Of a DNA stretch of 45,990 nt, positions 24,836 to 33,274 are shown in pieces. Position numbers and translations under genes: made by a program. Below the pieces are notes generated by a model. The model was not told the DNA's origin. It did not search any database and saw nothing but the letters and a program-made list of their open reading frames with translations. This DNA comes from JBLNBN01 sp050260015 (GTDB taxonomy: Bacteria; Bacteroidota; Ignavibacteria; Kapaibacteriales; UBA2268): positions 1 to 45,990 of the forward strand of contig JBLNBN010000059.1 of assembly GCA_050260015.1 (NCBI GenBank), read 5' to 3'. How positions within the stretch are numbered: the first letter of the stretch is position 1; every line of letters starts with the position of its first letter.

Positions 24836-27259
24836 TCAAATCCTTACTTTTAGGTATTGCCCAAGTTTCTTAAACGTTTCCACCCACTTCCCCGCCGCCT
24901 CGTCGCCGGCTTGCGCCTTTTCCTCGTATTTATTTAAATCGGTTTCCGAGAGTTTTACGAATTCATTTTGAGCTTTCCAAAAGTCCGGTTGGACAGCCAA
25001 TGCTTTTAAATTTTCAATTAGATCAATTATAGATTGCATGTACCCGATATTATCAGTATCGGCGACAAATTTCCCCATTATATCGTTTATTTTAATGCCG
25101 GACTTTAAGTTAAGCAATGGTCTATCGGGAGTCAGTCCCAAGTTCTTAAATTCTCCGATTAGGTTTCTCAATCTTTCGGTATTAGTTTCCTCGACCTCGA
25201 GTTCCTTTACCAAATCCGCCGTAATAATAAACTCTCCCGGCGTAAATAACGCCTTAGGGATCGGTATGTGGAGATTCTGAATGGATCGAAGCGTATAGTA
25301 ATTGGAGCGAAAAACCTCGCGGAAGTGAAATTCAATATCTTCGTAGGTGCTATCGAGTATTTTATTTACAACGCGACGCTGTTCGTCGCGGAAGAGGTGT
25401 AAGAGCCCATAACTTTTTCCGCCGAACTTTTTATCGATCATTCGTATAGTGCCGGCAACATCCGTAATCAGGAACGGGGTTCTGACTTCCTTAGCAAGCT
25501 CTTCGAACTCCGCATCAGAATTGCCGTTTTTATTTACCGAGCAGTGCATGATCGTACCTCCTAAATGCATAGCGGCAAATAGAAATTCGTCGTAGTTCTT
25601 CGTTACCCGCGAAGATATGGTCACCTTGCCGATAGCGAGTTTATGGGCCCCCATCGTGTACGTTTGGTACTCGCTGCTCTCGGCGCGGTAGTGATAGACG
25701 TCGAGTTCCTTCGGTTGGTCGTTGAACAGCGAAGAGAGCGTATAGTGCACCGCGACTCGCTCCAGGTCGAGCATAGTAGGCTTAATAAAATTATTATAGA
25801 CATAGGCGCCGTTGCCGAACTCGGGGATATTGCTTGGTATCGATTCAAGACGTTTTAAAAATTCAGTTTCGAGATCGATACCTGCGACGTTGTAAGCCAG
25901 CTGTATGGAACGTGCTGCATATTGGAGCACCTGCGAGGTCTCAAGTCCCGAAATCTCGTCGAAGAACCAACCGCAACTGGTGTACATAAGCATCGCATGC
26001 CGTTGTAGTTCTAGTAGCTTAAGTATTTCAATCCTATCCTCTATGCTCAATTCTTTCTTAAAATTTTCCTTGAAGAACTTGTCCTCGTTGTCCTGCTCCC
26101 TGTTCAATATCAATTTTATATAATTATCCCGAACGAGCCACGGCTCGGAGCCGAACGGCTTCATATGCTCCTCGTAGAAAGGGATTAACTCGTCGCGCAG
26201 CCAATCGAGGCTCTCGCGCAGGGGTTTGCGCCAGGTTTGCTTCCAATCGCCATGCATCCCGCTGTTGCAGCCGCAGTCGTCCATCCAGCGCCCAACGCCG
26301 TGCGAACAGCTCCAGGCGGTGTTTTCAAGGATTTGCGCTTCATGGTCGGGGGGCGCTATATCCAGGTATTGCCCGTAGATAGTCATTTGCGCATAGTCGC
26401 TGTTCTCTATATGGTGAATGCAGTAGGCGAGAGCCATGTCCGCGTTCTCCTTGTGATGGCCGTACGTTTCGCCGTCGGTAGCGATATGAACTATCTGCGG
26501 ATTCTTATTATTCTTATCAAAAGCGCCAAGCAGCGTTTCCGCGAATACCTTCCCGTCGGAGAGCATCTCGCCGTAGCCTACTTCCTGCGATATGTTGCCG
26601 TCGTAGAAGAAAAGCGCGATCGAGCGGCCGCTGGGCAGCTTGTATAGATATGGCCTTCGCGGATCGACATGCCCGCCCTCGACTGAGAACCACTTCTCCG
26701 TGCCGATCTTGCGAACGGCCTTGGCCTGGAACGGGGAAAGCACAGTGAATTTAATGCCGAATTCCGCGAGAGTTTCTAGCGTGGGCGTGTTAACGGCAGT
26801 TTCGGGCAGCCACATCCCCTCCGGCATGCGCCCGAAACGATACTTAAAGTCCTCGATTCCCCAAATCACTTGCGTTTTCCTATCCCTGTCGTTGGCGAGC
26901 GGCATTATCATGTGGTTGTAGCACTGAGCAAGAGCCGTGCCGTGCCCTCCGAAGTTCTCCATCGAGGCCTTGTCGCTGGATATTATCGCCTCGTAGGCGT
27001 CAGGCATCTCGCGCTCCATCCAACTCAATACGGTCGGGCCGAAGTTAAAGCTTATCTTGGTATAATTATTTTGGATATTTGTAATAACGTCGCCTTCCTT
27101 TAAGCGCGAAGCCGCGTTGGGCAGGTAGCATTCCTGCGTAATGCGCTCGTTCCAATCATGATACGGATAGGCCGAATCCTGCACTTCCACGTCTTCCAGC
27201 CAGGCGTTCTCACGGGGCGGTTGGTAAAAGTGCCCGTGGATGCATACGTACTTGTTCAT
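24836..27259 (-). CDS. GH57 glycoside hydrolase with DUF3536 domain
   Basis: An 807-residue glycoside hydrolase family 57 protein. The N-terminal catalytic domain (about 1-320) carries HGHFYQPPRENAW, WLPETAVN with the likely nucleophile E153, and HIATDGETYGHH with the acid/base D262. The C-terminal half, about 330-800, corresponds to DUF3536, which accompanies this subgroup. GH57 enzymes act on alpha-glucans as amylases, 4-alpha-glucanotransferases or branching enzymes; the exact activity of the DUF3536 subgroup is not settled. It lies between treZ (4 bases) and treY (1 base), so it probably makes or trims the alpha-1,4-glucan used for trehalose synthesis. No signal peptide: cytoplasmic. Confidence 0.93.
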   Translation of the reverse strand: MNKYVCIHGHFYQPPRENAWLEDVEVQDSAYPYHDWNERITQECYLPNAASRLKEGDVITNIQNNYTKISFNFGPTVLSWMEREMPDAYEAIISSDKASMENFGGHGTALAQCYNHMIMPLANDRDRKTQVIWGIEDFKYRFGRMPEGMWLPETAVNTPTLETLAEFGIKFTVLSPFQAKAVRKIGTEKWFSVEGGHVDPRRPYLYKLPSGRSIALFFYDGNISQEVGYGEMLSDGKVFAETLLGAFDKNNKNPQIVHIATDGETYGHHKENADMALAYCIHHIENSDYAQMTIYGQYLDIAPPDHEAQILENTAWSCSHGVGRWMDDCGCNSGMHGDWKQTWRKPLRESLDWLRDELIPFYEEHMKPFGSEPWLVRDNYIKLILNREQDNEDKFFKENFKKELSIEDRIEILKLLELQRHAMLMYTSCGWFFDEISGLETSQVLQYAARSIQLAYNVAGIDLETEFLKRLESIPSNIPEFGNGAYVYNNFIKPTMLDLERVAVHYTLSSLFNDQPKELDVYHYRAESSEYQTYTMGAHKLAIGKVTISSRVTKNYDEFLFAAMHLGGTIMHCSVNKNGNSDAEFEELAKEVRTPFLITDVAGTIRMIDKKFGGKSYGLLHLFRDEQRRVVNKILDSTYEDIEFHFREVFRSNYYTLRSIQNLHIPIPKALFTPGEFIITADLVKELEVEETNTERLRNLIGEFKNLGLTPDRPLLNLKSGIKINDIMGKFVADTDNIGYMQSIIDLIENLKALAVQPDFWKAQNEFVKLSETDLNKYEEKAQAGDEAAGKWVETFKKLGQYLKVRI

Positions 27260-27263
27260 TCCT

Positions 27264-29045
27264 TTATTCCTTAATTAGTAATTTGAAAGACCATGGATCG
27301 AGATTTGTCTGTATGATATCGGAAAACATTGCCGTTTCCTCGAATACTCGCCAATTTCCTGCGAACTTCATTTCAACTTTTTCTGCGGAGTCGGTAAAGT
27401 TAAAGAATAGTAGCGCTTCGCTGTCGCCGTTTTTCCGCTTAACGATTAATAGATTTTTGTCGTAATCTGCCATTATATGCATCCCGCGCTTGGAGAGATC
27501 CTGGAATGCCGGGATTTCCTTCCTTATCCTGATAAGCTTTTTATAGTACTCGAATACTTCCCGATGCTCCTCCTGCGAGAGAAGGTCCCAATTTACCTTG
27601 GATTTGTTGAACGTCTCCTCGGCGAAGGGATCGGGCGGTTCCCCCACCCAATTGAACGAGGCGAATTCTTTCTTTCTTCCCTCGCGTACGGCTTCAATTA
27701 ATTCCTCGTCGCCATGACTTACAAAAAATAGAAATGGATTTTTCTCCCAGAACTCCTCGCCCTGGAAGACCATAGGTAGAAAAGAAGATAGAAGATAAGT
27801 CGCCGAACCGAGAAGATATTTCTCCTTCGTCAGGATGGTCGAAAGACGGTCGCCCATCATGGTATTGCCCACCTGGTCGTGATTTTGCATGAAGACGACG
27901 AAACGCTCGCCGGGCAACCCCGCCGCAGAAGCGCCGAAGCGCCGGTTCCGGCATTCGGAGTACTTCCAATCGTACGACCAGCCGTTTGCATAGGAGTCGA
28001 CTACGTGGTCGAACGAACCGTAGTCGGCAAAGTAGCCCGAGACGTCCCCGGTTAGATAGGACCTGAGGGAGTGATGGAAATCGTCGCTCCATTGCCCGTG
28101 AGCGCCGTATCCGAACATATCCCGCGAGCGGATCAGGCGCGGGTCGTTCAGTCCCGCCTCGGGAAAGATATATTTCATAACTCCCGTCCCCTCCGCGAGC
28201 TCGTCGACAGCCTCGGAAAGTTCCTGCATGAAGTGGACCGCGCCGAAGTCGAATATAGCGTGCACGGCGTCCAGCCGAAGGAAATCAATATGGTATATAT
28301 CCATCCAATACAGGGCGTTTTGGATAAAGTAATGCCGAACGGAATCGGCCCCGGAGTCGTCGAAGTTTATAGCCGCGCCCCATGGAGTTTTATAGTTATC
28401 CGTATAGTAATAACCGTATTCGTGGTGGTAGCTGCCCTCGGGCCCGAAGTGGTTGTACACTACGTCGAGCCCCACGGCAAATCCAGCCATGTGGCACGCG
28501 TTAACTAATTTCTTTAATTGATCGGGGGTTCCGTAGGAGTTCTGCGGAGCGAATGGGAATACGCCGTCGTAGCCCCAATTTCGACCGCCGGGGAACTGGG
28601 CTACGGGCATTAATTCGATTGCCGTGACGCCCAATTCTTTTAGATGGGGGAGCTTCCCTATTACGGCCTCGTAGGTGCCCTCGGGGGTAAACGTCCCGAC
28701 GTGAAGCTCGTAAAAAACCAGGTCGTTTTGCTCTATGCCTTTGAATTCGTTATCGTTCCAATTAAAAACATGATGATCGACGACCGCGCTCGCGTCATGA
28801 ACGGTTCGGGGTTGATAATTTGAAGCCGGGTCAGGGCGTCGCTTTTTCCCGTCCAGTATGTAAAAATATTCGTCCCCCCGACTGATACCTTCCAGTTCAA
28901 CTTCCCAGTATCCATGCCTAATGAGCTGCATTGCATGAACGCCTTTACGCGCCCCGCTAATTAACTCCAATTCCATGCGTTCGCAAGCTGGAGCCCATAC
29001 CCTGAATTTACATACGTCGCCGACTAAAAAGGCGCCTACGTCCAT
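27264..29045 (-). CDS. treZ: malto-oligosyltrehalose trehalohydrolase
   Basis: TreZ releases trehalose from the maltooligosyl-trehalose made by TreY. The 593-residue protein has an N-terminal beta-sandwich (about 1-100, with CKFRVWAPACERMELEL), then the GH13 barrel: FYELHVGTFTPEGTY, IELMPVAQFPGGRNWGYDG, VGLDVVYNHFGPEG, nucleophile D259 in FLRLDAVHAI, acid/base E296 in FPEAGLNDPR, and the FMQNHDQVGN site. The ATG has CGGAG 5 bases upstream. It is first in the treZ - GH57 - treY operon. No treX debranching enzyme is in the window. No clear Bacteroidota-type promoter was found upstream. Confidence 0.97.
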   Translation of the reverse strand: MDVGAFLVGDVCKFRVWAPACERMELELISGARKGVHAMQLIRHGYWEVELEGISRGDEYFYILDGKKRRPDPASNYQPRTVHDASAVVDHHVFNWNDNEFKGIEQNDLVFYELHVGTFTPEGTYEAVIGKLPHLKELGVTAIELMPVAQFPGGRNWGYDGVFPFAPQNSYGTPDQLKKLVNACHMAGFAVGLDVVYNHFGPEGSYHHEYGYYYTDNYKTPWGAAINFDDSGADSVRHYFIQNALYWMDIYHIDFLRLDAVHAIFDFGAVHFMQELSEAVDELAEGTGVMKYIFPEAGLNDPRLIRSRDMFGYGAHGQWSDDFHHSLRSYLTGDVSGYFADYGSFDHVVDSYANGWSYDWKYSECRNRRFGASAAGLPGERFVVFMQNHDQVGNTMMGDRLSTILTKEKYLLGSATYLLSSFLPMVFQGEEFWEKNPFLFFVSHGDEELIEAVREGRKKEFASFNWVGEPPDPFAEETFNKSKVNWDLLSQEEHREVFEYYKKLIRIRKEIPAFQDLSKRGMHIMADYDKNLLIVKRKNGDSEALLFFNFTDSAEKVEMKFAGNWRVFEETAMFSDIIQTNLDPWSFKLLIKE

Positions 29046-29145
29046 AATGTCTCCGTTTCTTAGTTTCTTCTTGAGGTTAAGAATACACTAAAAAACGAAT
29101 TTACATTATTAAAATTTTTTTTACATATTTTAATTTTCAAATCAT

Positions 29146-29553
29146 TTAATCGACTTTTGTATAGCGCGGCATGGAAAACCACTTCTCCATTTGCTCCTTC
29201 GCCATTTTCTTATGCTCGTCGGTTACGTAAAACGCCACTATCGAGAGCGCAGAAATAATAGCTCCCATATCGTCGGTAAAGCCCACCGCCGGAATAAAGT
29301 CCGGCAATAGGTCAAACGGCATTAGGAAATACCCCAAAGCGCCGTAAATAACCGTTTTCGCCCATGCGGGGGTGTTGTCGTCCCGCAATGAATAGTAGAG
29401 CGTTAAAACCTTTTCAACCAGGGTGGACCCCAATCGCTTTGCTGCCTTAGCCAGCTTCGTCCAAAAATTCGATTCTTTAAATTGACCGCCGTATTTAACT
29501 AATTCGTTCTCTGAGAACTTAAATCCTTGATCGGCCTGCGTTTCGTTTTCCAT
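29146..29553 (-). CDS. YkvA/DUF1232 membrane protein
   Basis: A 135-residue protein whose core (about 64-110) matches DUF1232: TVIYGALGYFLMPFDLLPD, then IPAVGFTDDMGAIISALSIV with a hydrophobic hairpin. Members are small membrane proteins of unknown function, common in bacteria. The N-terminal 35 residues are polar. It is divergent from dapD (143 bases between starts) and stands alone, 100 bases upstream of treZ on the same strand; no obvious terminator separates the two, so some read-through into treZ is possible. Confidence 0.85.
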   Translation of the reverse strand: MENETQADQGFKFSENELVKYGGQFKESNFWTKLAKAAKRLGSTLVEKVLTLYYSLRDDNTPAWAKTVIYGALGYFLMPFDLLPDFIPAVGFTDDMGAIISALSIVAFYVTDEHKKMAKEQMEKWFSMPRYTKVD

Positions 29554-29696
29554 TGTCGACCTCTTTAATTGATTACAAAATCAGACGAAGCAATTGTAGA
29601 ATAAGTGAATTTTATTTCTCACCAATAATTCCACGATTTTTACTTCTTTCCAATATTATTAAATTAACTTATTATTACTTCGGAAGCAAAAACAAT

Positions 29697-30524
29697 ATGT
29701 GGCAGCAACGAATAGAAGATATTTGCGCCGGTCATGAATCGGACATAATGCATATTTTTAATACTATAAAAGAATTCCGCCATGCCCTGGAAACGGGCGA
29801 ATTGCGAGCGGCCGAACCCGACGGCGAGGGCGGCTGGAAGGTGAACGGCTACGTTAAGCGCGGCATACTCCTAATGTTCAAGTACGGGGTTATGCATGAG
29901 TTTGCCGACGGCGCTATGAAATTCTTCGATAAGGATACGCTGCCGCTACACGAATTTACTCTCGACAGCGGGGTTCGCGTCGTTCCGGGAGGCAGCGCGG
30001 CTCGCGGCGGCAGCTACCTTGCCCCGGGAACCGTGCTAATGCCGCCCTGCTACGTAAATATCGGCGCGTACGTCGACGAGGGCTCTATGATAGATTCGCA
30101 CGCCCTGGTAGGCGCATGCGCGCAAATCGGCAAGCGCGTGCACGTTTCGGCCGCCGCGCAGATTGGCGGCGTGCTCGAGCCCGAAGGCGCCCGCCCCGTG
30201 ATAATCGAGGACGACGTAATGATCGGCGGCAATTGCGGCGTTTACGAAGGCGCGCTCGTTAGAACGCGAGCGGTGCTGGGCTCCGGGGTCGTTCTTAACG
30301 CATCCTCCGCCGTCTACGATCTCGTGCATGAACGCATTATCCGCGCAAGCGAAGGCGTCCCCCTGGAAATCCCGGAGGCGGCCGTAGTAGTCGCAGGCGC
30401 GCGGCAGGCGCGCGGGGAATTCGCCGAGGTTAACGGGCTCTCGATCTACACCCCCCTTATTGTTAAGTACCGCGATTCCAAAACGGACGCCAAAACTGCT
30501 TTAAATGAAATTTTGAGGAAATAG
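29697..30524 (+). CDS. dapD: tetrahydrodipicolinate N-succinyltransferase
   Basis: DapD adds a succinyl group to tetrahydrodipicolinate in the lysine/diaminopimelate pathway. The start is the ATG at 29697 (MWQQRIEDICAGHES), giving 275 residues, the family length; the frame is open further upstream to 29553 but that part is not family sequence. The left-handed beta-helix of hexapeptide repeats runs from about 120 to 230, with PPCYVNIGAYVDEGSMIDSH, VGACAQIGKRVHVSA, and IIEDDVMIGGNCGVYEG. It heads a plus-strand group with a small membrane protein (2 bases after) and a MEMO-family gene (12 bases further). Other dap genes are absent here. Confidence 0.96.
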   Translation: MWQQRIEDICAGHESDIMHIFNTIKEFRHALETGELRAAEPDGEGGWKVNGYVKRGILLMFKYGVMHEFADGAMKFFDKDTLPLHEFTLDSGVRVVPGGSAARGGSYLAPGTVLMPPCYVNIGAYVDEGSMIDSHALVGACAQIGKRVHVSAAAQIGGVLEPEGARPVIIEDDVMIGGNCGVYEGALVRTRAVLGSGVVLNASSAVYDLVHERIIRASEGVPLEIPEAAVVVAGARQARGEFAEVNGLSIYTPLIVKYRDSKTDAKTALNEILRK

Positions 30525-30526
30525 CT

Positions 30527-30748
30527 ATGGTCGAGAAAGACAGTATTGAAAAGAATATGAACTCTTCCGCTCGATTCGTATTGATCGGCAACGGAACCGC
30601 TGCCGCGTTATTCTTCGTAGCATGGATTTACCTAAGAAACGTATGGTTATTAACCCTTGCCATCGTAGTGGCAGTCGCCGCAATTGTTTTTGCTGTCGTT
30701 TCAAAGTATATAGCGCGCTCGTTCGTCAAAAAGACAGAACCGAAATAA
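30527..30748 (+). CDS. small membrane protein, two helices
   Basis: A 73-residue protein with a short polar N-terminus, hydrophobic segments at about 17-35 and 40-62, and a basic end (FVKKTEPK), so both ends should be cytoplasmic. The family is not recognised. It is tightly packed between dapD (2 bases) and the MEMO-family gene (12 bases), which supports it as a real gene. Confidence 0.6.
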   Translation: MVEKDSIEKNMNSSARFVLIGNGTAAALFFVAWIYLRNVWLLTLAIVVAVAAIVFAVVSKYIARSFVKKTEPK

Positions 30749-30760
30749 TAGGATACTTCA

Positions 30761-31993
30761 ATGCTTCCAAAAGAGCCTGCGCCGCGCCTGCGGCGAGACC
30801 TTCAAATAGATTTAATAGAACGCGACGGCGAACGCTTCGTCGCTATGCAGGACCCCCTTGGGATAGCCCGCGACGGGGTAGCGCTGCCATACGATTTCTA
30901 TATGCTTTTACAGATTTTCGACGGGAAAGTAACGCTCGACGATCTTGCTACGCAATTTAAGCAGGAAACGGGCGAAGAACCCGATTTCACCTTATTAATC
31001 GAGAACCTAAACGCGCTCGAATCGCTCGGACTCATGGAGAGCGAATCTTACTTTAAAGCAAAGGCGCAAATCGAGGCGGAATGGAACCAAAGCCCGGAAC
31101 GCCCCCCTATTTGCGCCGGCGGAGCCTATCCCGAGGACCCGGTCGAGTTGGAGGCGGAGCTTGAATCCATACTCGCTTCCGCCCCGGGAAAGAAATTCCC
31201 TTCGCCCCCGGACGCCGTCGTCGTTCCGCATATAGACTTCCGCGTCGGCGAATCCGCCCGTAACGTGTACGCCTCCGTATGGAATTCCGTCGACTTGAAC
31301 GATTACGACGGGGCTATTGTTTTCGGGACTTCCCATAGAGTCTCTACGGACTATTTTATGCTTTCGGAGAAGAATTACGAGACCCCCGCGGGCATACTTA
31401 AAACTGATACGGAGCTCATTAAAACGCTCCGCAACGGCTCGGACGCGCTATTCAAGATCGACGAGCGAGCCCACCGGTTCGAGCACTCCATCGAGCTTGC
31501 GGCAGTATTTATCGCTAAGCTCGCCGCGGACAAGCCCAATTTTACGATATTGCCCGTTCTCGTCGGTTCATTCTTCGAATTCCTCGAGCGGCGCGAACTG
31601 CCGAGCTCCAATAGCAGGATTACAGATTTTATCGGGCGACTTAGTACGGCTATCGACGAGTCCGGTAAAAAGTACCTGTTAGTCGCCAGCGTGGACTTCG
31701 CCCATATAGGCAGAAAGTTCGAGGACGAATTCGACGCCGCGGACAAATTCCGTGAGATGGAACAATCCGACGCGGAACTAATCGAAAGACTTTCCCGCGG
31801 GGACGCCGACGGCTTCTTCCAAAAGGTCGGCGAGGACATGGACAAGTGGAAGATCTGCGGTCTCTCGCCCATTTATTCAATGCTGCGGCTGCTTGGCAAT
31901 GGACGCGGCGAACGGCTAAAATACGGCTATTGGGACGAGAAAGAAACCCGCTCGGGAGTCTCTTTCGCCGGGCTCGCTTTCTTTAAATCCTAA
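30761..31993 (+). CDS. MEMO-family protein (AmmeMemoRadiSam system protein B)
   Basis: A 410-residue protein. The MEMO domain (about 115-410) keeps the residues lined up in the metal site of human MEMO1: H157 in VPHIDFRVG, H242 in FEHSIEL, D312 and H315 in ASVDFAHIG, and C366 in KICGLSP, plus FGTSHR. Bacterial members usually lie with an AMMECR1 gene and a radical SAM gene (the AmmeMemoRadiSam system); neither is visible here. The first 100 residues are extra: about 45-95 (LLQIFDGKVTLDDLATQF and IENLNALESLGLMES) looks like a small winged-helix, PqqD-like domain. The last gene of the dapD group. Its reaction is not established. Confidence 0.88.
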   Translation: MLPKEPAPRLRRDLQIDLIERDGERFVAMQDPLGIARDGVALPYDFYMLLQIFDGKVTLDDLATQFKQETGEEPDFTLLIENLNALESLGLMESESYFKAKAQIEAEWNQSPERPPICAGGAYPEDPVELEAELESILASAPGKKFPSPPDAVVVPHIDFRVGESARNVYASVWNSVDLNDYDGAIVFGTSHRVSTDYFMLSEKNYETPAGILKTDTELIKTLRNGSDALFKIDERAHRFEHSIELAAVFIAKLAADKPNFTILPVLVGSFFEFLERRELPSSNSRITDFIGRLSTAIDESGKKYLLVASVDFAHIGRKFEDEFDAADKFREMEQSDAELIERLSRGDADGFFQKVGEDMDKWKICGLSPIYSMLRLLGNGRGERLKYGYWDEKETRSGVSFAGLAFFKS

Positions 31994-32055
31994 AATAAAT
32001 AAATTAGATTTTTGTTAATATACAGAAAAATTGCAAAGATTTTACCGGAGAAACG

Positions 32056-32829
32056 ATGAAGAGACTACTATTCATTACCATGGCGTTCGCCTTTCTTATT
32101 CCCTTTACTTCGTTCGCGCAGGACGAACGGTTAGACGAATATTCATTCGAGACGGCGCCTATACAGGAGGAAGAGTCCCCCTACTTCGCCCTGGGACTTG
32201 GGTATACGGGCTCGCTGCAATTCCCAAAGCTTGATTTAATCAATACGACGATAAAGGATCGTTTCGGGCTTGATAAATTCAATTCCGTCGTATGGTACAA
32301 TAGCGTCGAGGGCTTTACAAGCCTGGTATTCATACCAAACATGCGATTAGGCTTCCTCGGCTCCGGCGGCGGGATTAAGTCCCAAAAAAAGGATACCGTT
32401 ACTGGTTTCACTAAAACGGTCGAATTTGAGACCGGCCTTACGGGGATAGCTCTGGATTATTCCTTCGTGCCATTTAAAAATTTCGCGGTCACAGCCGGCT
32501 CCGAATTGGGCTGGGGCGAACTGAGGCTTCTCGCCTACCAAACGGACGGCGACGCGCGCTGGACGGACGACATGACGCCTTCGACCGACGCTAATAATTA
32601 CTATAAACGCGGCTCCCGTAGTATTCTTTACGCGCGTCCGCGCATTAACGCGGAGTTCGCGCTTACTAGCGTTATCCTGCTTAGGCTCGGCGCCGGCTAC
32701 ACGTACGCCTTCGGCAGCCCTACCTGGGAATTCAATAATTTGACGGCGCTAAAAGGCGTGCCGAAGGAAATAAACTTCAACGGACCCTCGCTGCAGATCG
32801 GCCTTTTCTTCGGATTATTTAACTATTGA
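32056..32829 (+). CDS. outer-membrane beta-barrel protein of unknown function
   Basis: A 257-residue exported protein with signal peptide MKRLLFITMAFAFLIPFTSFAQ. The mature part shows repeated amphipathic strands (YFALGLGYTGSL, MRLGFLGSGGG, TGIALDYSFVPFKNFAVTAG, VILLRLGAGYTYAFG) and ends with the strand PSLQIGLFFGLFNY, with a terminal aromatic expected for an outer-membrane barrel. CCGGAG precedes the ATG by 6 bases. It lies 62 bases after the MEMO-family gene and may continue that transcript or have its own. The family is not recognised. Confidence 0.65.
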   Translation: MKRLLFITMAFAFLIPFTSFAQDERLDEYSFETAPIQEEESPYFALGLGYTGSLQFPKLDLINTTIKDRFGLDKFNSVVWYNSVEGFTSLVFIPNMRLGFLGSGGGIKSQKKDTVTGFTKTVEFETGLTGIALDYSFVPFKNFAVTAGSELGWGELRLLAYQTDGDARWTDDMTPSTDANNYYKRGSRSILYARPRINAEFALTSVILLRLGAGYTYAFGSPTWEFNNLTALKGVPKEINFNGPSLQIGLFFGLFNY

Positions 32830-32852
32830 GCCGGTTGAGAGGACAAAATTGT

Positions 32853-32883
32853 TTTGTAGAATTTAAAAATATTCGTAATTTTG
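32853..32883 (+). promoter_or_regulatory. promoter of the CAU tRNA gene, Bacteroidota type
   Basis: TTTG (32853-32856), a 19-base spacer and TAATTTTG (32876-32883) match TTTG-N19-21-TAnnTTTG exactly. Transcription would start near 32890, about 10 bases before the tRNA. Confidence 0.8.
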
Positions 32884-32900
32884 TACTCTCTTAACGGGAC

Positions 32901-32974
<74 letters not shown>

Positions 32975-32980
32975 CGAAAA

Positions 32981-33010
32981 AAGCCAAGCGCAATAACGCT
33001 TGGCTTTTTT
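32981..33010 (+). terminator. terminator of the CAU tRNA
   Basis: AAGCCAAGCG and CGCTTGGCTT form a perfect 10-bp stem with the loop CAATAA and a TTTT tail, 6 bases after the tRNA. Confidence 0.9.
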
Positions 33011-33090
33011 GCGTAAATACGCGCTTGAACTGTGATTTGAATATATTAGCGCCGCAATTACGCGTAAGTCCCGGATAAACAATGACCAGT

Positions 33091-33142
33091 CACCCCGGGA
33101 TTCTATATATAGGCTTCGCCGTTTATTCAAAGGGAAAGATGA
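33091..33142. repeat. 52-bp direct repeat, copy A
   Basis: CACCCCGGGATTCTATAT, then CTTCGCCGTTTATTCAAA and GGGAAAGATGA. The same 52 bases recur at 37740-37791 in the same orientation with four mismatches clustered in the middle. The two copies bracket the 4-kb VWA/propeller gene. The 130 bases from here to the gene end (33143-33274) hold nothing recognisable. Confidence 0.75.
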
Positions 33143-33274
33143 ACAAGCGCGGAGCATCGAGCAGTTTTTTCGAGGGTACGCGAAAAAATAGCGCCGAGAT
33201 GTCCCCGCTTATCCAAAGACGCCTCGATACATTGTTACTCGCTTCGTTGCTAATAACGATCTATACTCCGCGCA

